From positions 1 through 11,194 of the forward strand of contig JAGPKI010000040.1 in NCBI GenBank assembly GCA_018054005.1: a stretch of 11,194 nt of DNA. Direction: 5' to 3'. Position numbers and translations under genes: made by a program. A model generated the notes under the pieces. The model did no database searches and was not told the DNA's origin. It saw only the letters and a list, made by a program, of their open reading frames with translations. Shown here piece by piece: positions 6,302 through 11,194 of the stretch. Position 1 is the stretch's first letter, and each line of letters starts with the position of its first letter. Source of the DNA: Caldisericia bacterium (GTDB lineage Bacteria; Caldisericota; Caldisericia; UBA6126; JAGPKI01).

Positions 6302-6374
6302 TAGGCTGTTTGCTAAACCTTACCTCTACTGGACTTTAACCAGTAAGAGACTACAAGCTTTGCTTGGCGCACAC
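6302..6374 (-). other. Structured segment, possible 5' relic of a group II intron
   Basis: Read on the minus strand the segment opens with GTGTGCGCC (6374-6366). A small hairpin CAAGC-AAA-GCTTG overlaps its end (6366-6354). Next is a 9-bp stem with one bulge, CTCTTACTGG paired with CCAGTAGAG around TTAAAGT (6349-6324), and then GGTTTAGCAAACAGCC (6319-6304). A GUGYG start and a stem enclosing a TKAAAGT loop recall domain I of bacterial group II introns, from memory and not from a search. No reverse transcriptase or domain V follows. It lies 15 bases past the GH130 stop, so it could also be a 3' transcript structure, but there is no T-run. Confidence 0.3.
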
Positions 6375-6388
6375 ATGAAAGAAGCTTA

Positions 6389-7366
6389 TTAAAAAACACT
6401 ATAATATTTACATTCACTATATCCCTGGCTTGGACAACTTTTTATAAAAGAGAGAAAACCTGATAATTTAGCTATAGCAAGGGCAACTACAGTATCTGCT
6501 GCACCGTAATAAAGCCTAATTTCATCATTTTGTTTATTCACTATTACTCCAGTGGGAAAAACTACACCTGGTACATCACCAATAAGTTCATATTCTTCTT
6601 TTGGTGCAAAAATCCACTTATCGGTTCTTGAAATAACTCTTGTAGGATCATCCAAATCTAATAGTGCGGCACCAACTCTATAAAGCTTACCAGAAGCAGT
6701 ATCTCTAACACCATGATATATTATTAACCATCCTTCTTCCGTTTCAACTGGTGGTGGACCCAAACCAACTCGACTGCAATCCCAACCAGGACGTGGTGAT
6801 ATCAATATTTGATGTTCGCCCCAATGTGTTAGATCGGGTGAAAAAGATATCCATATATGTGCCTCCCCTCTAATAATAGGCCTATGAATTAAAGCATATC
6901 TACCTTTAATAAGTCTTGGAAAGAGAGAGGCATCCTTATCTTCAGGTGGAACTAATGCTCCAAATCTTTCAAAATTTTTAAAATCCTTTGTTAATATTAG
7001 GGAGACTAAAGGACCACCTCTTGAGAAAGATACATAAGTTATGGCATATTCTTTATGATCAGGAAGCCAAACTATTCTTGGATCTTCTAAGCCCCACTTT
7101 TCTTCCATAGAATGTTCATCCGGAGCGAGAGTTGGGTTGGGTGATATTTCCCAATTACTTTTTCCATCACGACTTTTAGCAATCGTAAGATGCGAAAAGC
7201 CACGTAAATCCTCAACTCTTACTAAAAGTAAAGTTTCTCCATTTAACTCTATAGCTCCAGGGTTAAATACAGAATTAACAGGATAAGGCCATTTACCCGA
7301 GGTTAAAATAGGATTACCTTCATAACGCAAGAAAAAGTTGTTTGGATAAAGATAATCATTTTCCAT
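6389..7366 (-). CDS. GH130-family glycoside phosphorylase/hydrolase
   Basis: A 325-residue, probably cytoplasmic five-bladed beta-propeller of family GH130, whose members mostly phosphorolyse beta-mannosides and related manno-oligosaccharides. Recognisable motifs are RYEGNPIL (14-21), VFNPGAI (33-39), VRVEDLRGFSHL (49-60), WGLEDPRI (91-98) with the conserved Asp95, PPEDKDASLFPR (140-151), RPGWDCSRVGLGPPP (192-206), YHGVR and GDVPGVVFPTG. There is no signal peptide. I chose the ATG at 7366 because GGGAGG (7382-7377) lies 10 bases upstream; a TTG at 7396 would add 10 residues and lacks a good site. The start is 19 bases past the stop of the secreted protein in the same operon. Phosphorylase versus hydrolase, and the sugar linkage, cannot be decided here. 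The last 17 residues (after FLSFIK) look like a non-conserved extension. Confidence 0.92.
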   Translation of the reverse strand: MENDYLYPNNFFLRYEGNPILTSGKWPYPVNSVFNPGAIELNGETLLLVRVEDLRGFSHLTIAKSRDGKSNWEISPNPTLAPDEHSMEEKWGLEDPRIVWLPDHKEYAITYVSFSRGGPLVSLILTKDFKNFERFGALVPPEDKDASLFPRLIKGRYALIHRPIIRGEAHIWISFSPDLTHWGEHQILISPRPGWDCSRVGLGPPPVETEEGWLIIYHGVRDTASGKLYRVGAALLDLDDPTRVISRTDKWIFAPKEEYELIGDVPGVVFPTGVIVNKQNDEIRLYYGAADTVVALAIAKLSGFLSFIKSCPSQGYSECKYYSVF

Positions 7367-7385
7367 AATATCCAATCCTCCCAAT

Positions 7386-9596
7386 TTATAATTCAATACT
7401 TACTTCTTTAAGTTCAGCGTTCCAATTAACACTTGCACCGAAAGCTTCGGATATAAATCTTATTGGGACAAAAGTTCTTCCATTCTTTATTTCTGGTGCT
7501 TCTATTAATGGAAATTCTTTACCATCTACATATGCTTTTTTTGAATCTATAAGCAAAATAATGGTCTTACCTTCAAAAATAATTTTTACTTGTCCTTTAC
7601 CTATATTGGCATCCCAAAAAACCTCTGCACCGAAAGCTTCGGATATAAATCTTATTGGAACAAGAGTAACTCCATTCTTTATATATGGAGGAACATCAAG
7701 TATAACTTTTTTATCATTGATATATGCTTCCTTACTACCAATATATAGTTTTATCAATAATTTCTCTCTCTGCACAACCACATTTATGGGAATCTCTCCT
7801 TCTCCTCCATTTGATTTTATAACTAATGTATCTTTGTATTCACCTTTCTGAAGAGGTTCTTTAGAAGTTAAAATTACCTCTTTACTTTCTCCACTTTTTA
7901 TAGAAAATTTGCTGCTCGAAACTTTAAATATTGTATTCTCTTCTTTAAAACGTATTTCTACATCTAATTTGCCTCCACCATTATTCTTCACAATAAAATT
8001 AAAAGAAAAGGCTTCTTTTTCTTTTAATGTAGCTGAAATATTTTTTAACTCTTTTGAGTCTTTACTCAATATAGATAATATTGGTGGTGCCTCCAAATAT
8101 TTTATTTTAACAGGCACAGATTTATCGCCACCATTAGACTTTATATCTATAACACCTGCATAACTTTTTCCTGGTTCTAATAATTTCAAATCAACAACAA
8201 CACCAACTTCGAGACTTCCTTTTTCTACAATAGAAAAACTCGTTTGTTCTACTTCTAACCAATCAACATTTGAAGCAATACTTCCCTCCAACGTCTTATT
8301 TCCGTAATTTTTGATAATAATTACTTTTCTAATATTATCCTGTGTATCACTAATAACTACATCGCCAAAATCTAACGATTCAGGCTCAACTTCTAATTTA
8401 GCAGAAACGACTTTTATAGTGACAGGTATTTCTGCATCGCCACCATTACTATTTATATTTATTGTGCCATTATATTCACCTGGTTCAACTAAAGAAGTAT
8501 CTGCTTCTATCTTTATTTTTACTGATTCAGCTTCAAAACTTTTTTTAGAAAAAGATATAAAATTTAAATCGGTTTTTAAACTACCCTTTATTGGACCTTC
8601 TTTTTTATTACGGATATTTAGCTCAAGAGTGGCTTTTTCACCCTTATTTACTTCTCCAAAATTAAGTTCATAGGGAGAATAATCAAGTTCTGGCTTTGAA
8701 ATAAATTTGAATTTAACATTTATTGTTTTAGCACCACCATTTGATTCAATAATAAGTTTTTCCAAAAACTCTCTCGCACCAAAATCTTTACCCGCAACAC
8801 TCACACTTACCTCAAGTTTCTCAAGAAATGATAAAGAAAACTTATCTACAGAAAGTTTAAGTTTCCCTGTTGATGGTTTTATTGTACCTTCCAATTTACC
8901 TGTTGTTCCAATATTAGTTATAGTAAATTTGCCCGTTAATTCGCCATCAAAAGGAGCTGCGCCTAAATTTAATTCCTCAGCTGAAACTTGTAAAGTAGGT
9001 TTGCTTGGACGTATTATTCCAAGTTCATAAACATATAAACTACTCTCGGGAGCTCTATCATACAAATAAAATGTATTTCCTTCTAATTTCCAGCTTTGAA
9101 AATTAAAACTAATCTTTTTTTTATCTTTTATATCAATTGCATCTTTTTTTATAGAAAACTCTACAAAATCGGAAACTTCATCCATTTTGATTACACTAAC
9201 TTCAATATTTATTTTATCAAGCCCCATGCCACCAGTTGCACCATGAATCCACTTATATGCATAAATTGTATTTTTGCTTCCATCTTTTCTCATAAGTATT
9301 AGATATTCAAATGGATCAAATGATTCAAAGCTGCTTGTTCCATCAATATCAATACTTAAGCCAACTAACCCAGTCCCATCTTTTTTAAAATCGAAAGTAC
9401 CATATGGATAAACCTTAAAAAATATTTTAGCTGGTTCATCTTTCACATAAACTTCTTTAATATCAAAAGCATTTTGTGTATCCATAGGATCCTCTATTAC
9501 CTTTTCATAAACATTGGAGGCTATTGAATTATAAATTGGACCAAATAAAAAAATTAACACCAAGAAACAAACGATACTCGATTTTAAAAACTTCAT
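7386..9596 (-). CDS. Secreted protein: Ig-like repeats plus copper-amine-oxidase-N-like domain
   Basis: A 736-residue exported protein. Residues 1-27 form a signal peptide (basic start, hydrophobic core, cleavage likely after SIAS or nearby). About 30-198 is a beta-rich domain I cannot assign. Four tandem beta-sandwich repeats of about 100 residues follow (199-300, 301-398, 399-502, 503-609). They open with patterns like LNFGEV or LDFGDV and close with I-x-SNGG, as in BACON/ASPM-SPD-2-Hydin-like repeats. Residues 611-736 hold two copies of the copper amine oxidase N-terminal-like motif (VPIRFISEAFGA at 646 and 710), common in surface proteins of anaerobic Firmicutes and not a sign of oxidase activity. 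GGGAGGG precedes the ATG, which overlaps the iscU stop as ATGA. There is no C-terminal anchor motif. Ligand and role are unknown; carbohydrate or wall binding is a guess. Confidence 0.88.
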   Translation of the reverse strand: MKFLKSSIVCFLVLIFLFGPIYNSIASNVYEKVIEDPMDTQNAFDIKEVYVKDEPAKIFFKVYPYGTFDFKKDGTGLVGLSIDIDGTSSFESFDPFEYLILMRKDGSKNTIYAYKWIHGATGGMGLDKINIEVSVIKMDEVSDFVEFSIKKDAIDIKDKKKISFNFQSWKLEGNTFYLYDRAPESSLYVYELGIIRPSKPTLQVSAEELNLGAAPFDGELTGKFTITNIGTTGKLEGTIKPSTGKLKLSVDKFSLSFLEKLEVSVSVAGKDFGAREFLEKLIIESNGGAKTINVKFKFISKPELDYSPYELNFGEVNKGEKATLELNIRNKKEGPIKGSLKTDLNFISFSKKSFEAESVKIKIEADTSLVEPGEYNGTININSNGGDAEIPVTIKVVSAKLEVEPESLDFGDVVISDTQDNIRKVIIIKNYGNKTLEGSIASNVDWLEVEQTSFSIVEKGSLEVGVVVDLKLLEPGKSYAGVIDIKSNGGDKSVPVKIKYLEAPPILSILSKDSKELKNISATLKEKEAFSFNFIVKNNGGGKLDVEIRFKEENTIFKVSSSKFSIKSGESKEVILTSKEPLQKGEYKDTLVIKSNGGEGEIPINVVVQREKLLIKLYIGSKEAYINDKKVILDVPPYIKNGVTLVPIRFISEAFGAEVFWDANIGKGQVKIIFEGKTIILLIDSKKAYVDGKEFPLIEAPEIKNGRTFVPIRFISEAFGASVNWNAELKEVSIEL
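7435..7658. repeat. 32-base exact direct repeat within the secreted protein gene
   Basis: Bases 7435-7466 and 7627-7658 are identical and lie exactly 192 bases (64 codons) apart. They encode the repeated motif I-R-F-I-S-E-A-F-G-A of the two C-terminal half-domains. Codons around them differ, so identity at synonymous sites suggests a fairly recent duplication or gene conversion. Confidence 0.85.
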
Positions 9597-9970
9597 AAAT
9601 TACCCTCCCTTTTTTTCTTATAGTCTTCAATGGCTGCTTTTAGCGCATCTGCCCCGAGATTTGAGCAGTGATACTTATTTGGTGGTAACCCTCCTAAAGC
9701 TTCGGCAACCATTTTATTACTTATTTCAAGAACTTCGTCAATTGTTTTGCCAATAGCCATCTCGGATATCATTGAAGATACTGCTATGGCAGCTACACAG
9801 CCAAAAGTTTTATATTTAACATCTATAAGTTTATTATTTTCAACCTTTATATAAAATGTCATCATATCCCCACAAACAGGATTTCCAACTTCCCCCACAC
9901 CATCTGCATCCTCTATTTCTCCAACATTCTTTGGATTTTTAAAGTGCTCAATTACTTTTTCATTATACAT
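9593..9970 (-). CDS. iscU: IscU-type iron-sulfur cluster scaffold
   Basis: A 125-residue cytoplasmic scaffold on which [2Fe-2S] and [4Fe-4S] clusters are built before transfer. The three invariant cysteines are C33 (GNPVCGD, with the stabilising D35), C58 (TFGCVAAIA) and C102 (KYHCSNL). The loop reads LPPNK where classical IscU has LPPVK, the site seen by the HscA chaperone; no hscA or hscB gene is nearby, and many anaerobes have only this two-gene system. GGGAGG lies 6 bases before the ATG. It follows the desulfurase gene by 19 bases and its TGA overlaps the ATG of the secreted protein gene, so the genes are co-transcribed and probably translationally coupled. SufU is excluded by the lack of its insertion near the third Cys. 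Confidence 0.95.
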   Translation of the reverse strand: MYNEKVIEHFKNPKNVGEIEDADGVGEVGNPVCGDMMTFYIKVENNKLIDVKYKTFGCVAAIAVSSMISEMAIGKTIDEVLEISNKMVAEALGGLPPNKYHCSNLGADALKAAIEDYKKKREGNL

Positions 9971-9989
9971 TAAATTCCTCCCAAAAACA

Positions 9990-11150
9990 TTACTCCTTAT
10001 ACAAAGGTGACATTCTTCTTAGTTTTAATACTACTTTTGGTAAAATTTCTAAAAATTTATCTACTTCATCTTCTGTGTTGTCTAAACCAACTGTTACGCG
10101 AAGTGAGCCTTGAGCATCGACTGGATCAAGCCCTATAGCATTAAGGACATGAGAAATTTTTAAAGAATGAGAGCTGCAAGCAGAACCAGTGGAGACCGCA
10201 AAACCTTCTGCATCAAGGGAAAGAATTAAAGATTCTCCTTCGATATATTTTATTGAAAAATTTGCATTTCCAGGAAGTCTTTTTTCTCTATCACCATTCA
10301 AAATAATATAGGGTATTTCTGATACGATACCATCAATAATTTTATCACGTAATTTAGTAGTTTGATTTATTCTACTTTCAAGCTCAGAAAACGCTAAAAC
10401 AGAGGCTTTACCTAACCCAACAATTCCGGGAGTATTGTAAGTTCCTGATCTTTTACCTTTTTCATGACCTCCACCATCCATTAAAGGCATAATTCTTGAA
10501 CCCTTCCTTATATAAATTGCACCTACACCCTTTGGACCATAAAACTTATGAGCAGATAATGAAAGTAAATCGCAACCCAAAGAATCAACATTTACAGGAT
10601 AGTTACCAACTGCTTGTACAGCGTCAGTATGCAAATATACTCCTCTTTCTTTTGTGATTTTACTTACTTCCTCTATAGGTTCAATTGTTCCTATTTCATT
10701 ATTAGCAAGCATTATTGATACTAAAATTGTATCATTTTTTATATTCTTCTTAACATCATCGGGGTTAACAAACCCTTTTTCATCAACTGGAAGAATAGTA
10801 ATTTCGTAACCCAATTTTCTTAAGCTTAGTGCAGCATTTAAAACTGCATGATGCTCAATACTACTTACAATTATATGCTTGCCCTTATCCCTTAGAGCAA
10901 GTGCTACACCTTTTATAGCCATGTTATCAGACTCAGTCCCTGAGGAGGTAAAGTAAATTTCGGATTCATCTGCTCCGATTAATTTTGCTACACTGTTACG
11001 TGCTTCTTCAACAGCTTCTGAAGCATCAACTCCTTCATAGTACAAACTTGATGCGTTGCCGAATCTTTCAGAAAAATATGGTATCATCGCTTCTAACACT
11101 TCTTTGCGGACTGGTGTAGTAGCAGCATGGTCAAAATAAATTCTCTCCAT
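9990..11150 (-). CDS. iscS: Cysteine desulfurase (IscS/NifS type)
   Basis: A 386-residue PLP enzyme that takes sulfur from cysteine as a persulfide and passes it to IscU. The length and N-terminus (IYFDHAATTPV) are typical of class I desulfurases. Key residues are H100 in the EHHA motif stacking on PLP, D176 and Q179 in HTDAVQA, the Schiff-base K202 in SAHKFYGPKG, and the persulfide-forming C325 in STGSACSS on the long flexible loop. The usual GLRSGTEN motif reads GKRSGTYN here. AAGGAG lies 8 bases before the ATG at 11150. It is the first gene of the visible operon, with iscU next; the promoter and any IscR-type regulator lie beyond the right edge. IscS versus NifS naming is arbitrary here, as no nif genes are present. 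Confidence 0.95.
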   Translation of the reverse strand: MERIYFDHAATTPVRKEVLEAMIPYFSERFGNASSLYYEGVDASEAVEEARNSVAKLIGADESEIYFTSSGTESDNMAIKGVALALRDKGKHIIVSSIEHHAVLNAALSLRKLGYEITILPVDEKGFVNPDDVKKNIKNDTILVSIMLANNEIGTIEPIEEVSKITKERGVYLHTDAVQAVGNYPVNVDSLGCDLLSLSAHKFYGPKGVGAIYIRKGSRIMPLMDGGGHEKGKRSGTYNTPGIVGLGKASVLAFSELESRINQTTKLRDKIIDGIVSEIPYIILNGDREKRLPGNANFSIKYIEGESLILSLDAEGFAVSTGSACSSHSLKISHVLNAIGLDPVDAQGSLRVTVGLDNTEDEVDKFLEILPKVVLKLRRMSPLYKE

Positions 11151-11194
11151 ATATTTAACTCCTTAATACATGCAACAAATAAATCTTACAATAC

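Larger units (their letters stand above)
5804..6388. other. Repeat-rich intergenic region between CHR and GH130 genes
   Basis: These 585 bases separate two gene clusters whose 3' ends face each other. They contain a short element with inverted ends (5808-5905), about 255 bases without recognisable structure or coding (5906-6160; the longest frame is about 32 codons), the second copy of the dispersed repeat (6165-6250), and a hairpin-rich segment that may be a relic of a group II intron (6302-6374). No simple hairpin-plus-T-run terminator is evident for either cluster. Confidence 0.6.

Noticed and set aside
8311..8673. 120-codon open frame on the plus strand
   Set aside because: It lies wholly inside and antisense to the secreted repeat protein, with no ribosome binding site and a low-complexity Ser/Phe/Ile composition typical of a shadow frame.
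7386..9596. Reading the protein as a copper amine oxidase
   Set aside because: Only the small N-terminal-like repeat motif is present, a common surface domain in anaerobes; there is no catalytic oxidase domain.

Overview
The window is AT-rich bacterial DNA. It has compact genes, strong AAGGAG/GGGAGG ribosome binding sites, several start/stop overlaps, ATA- and AGA-rich codon use and almost no spacer inside operons. The gene set is a bacterial RtcB, a bactofilin, a ferredoxin, paired short CHR transporters, a GH130 enzyme, a secreted protein with copper-amine-oxidase-N-like repeats, and a minimal IscS-IscU pair. This fits an anaerobic, perhaps thermophilic, Firmicute-like bacterium or a candidate phylum such as Caldisericota or Atribacterota. 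That placement is inference; there is no rRNA or other phylogenetic marker here.

Layout. Bases 1-551 hold a possible gene tail, a dispersed palindromic repeat, a possible decayed reading frame and the rtcB promoter region. rtcB (552-2006, +) runs tail to tail into a leftward cluster: active M23 peptidase (4295-3375), degenerate M23 homologue (3362-2487) and bactofilin (2463-1996). Upstream of that cluster, also leftward, is a small ferredoxin (4631-4443), separated from it by a 17-bp perfect inverted repeat. Two short CHR transporter genes run rightward from 4743 to 5803. Bases 5804-6388 are non-coding and full of mobile-element-like debris: a short element with inverted ends, a second and inverted copy of the dispersed repeat, and a structured stretch resembling the start of a group II intron. 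From 11150 to 6389 a leftward operon encodes cysteine desulfurase, IscU scaffold, a 736-aa secreted Ig-repeat protein and a GH130 enzyme.

How the genes fit together. The M23/dead-M23/bactofilin set parallels the cell-shape modules of other bacteria (Csd1-Csd2-CcmA in Helicobacter pylori): a bactofilin scaffold with an active and an inactive peptidoglycan hydrolase. IscS and IscU build Fe-S clusters. Their tight coupling to a secreted surface-type protein and a carbohydrate phosphorylase/hydrolase is unexpected and may be only shared transcription. The ferredoxin has an Asp in place of one cluster-ligand Cys.

I see no CRISPR array, tRNA, rRNA, intact transposase or recognisable defence system. 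The most interesting items are the dead-M23 cluster, the unusual IscSU operon, the CxxD ferredoxin and the repeat-filled spacer.
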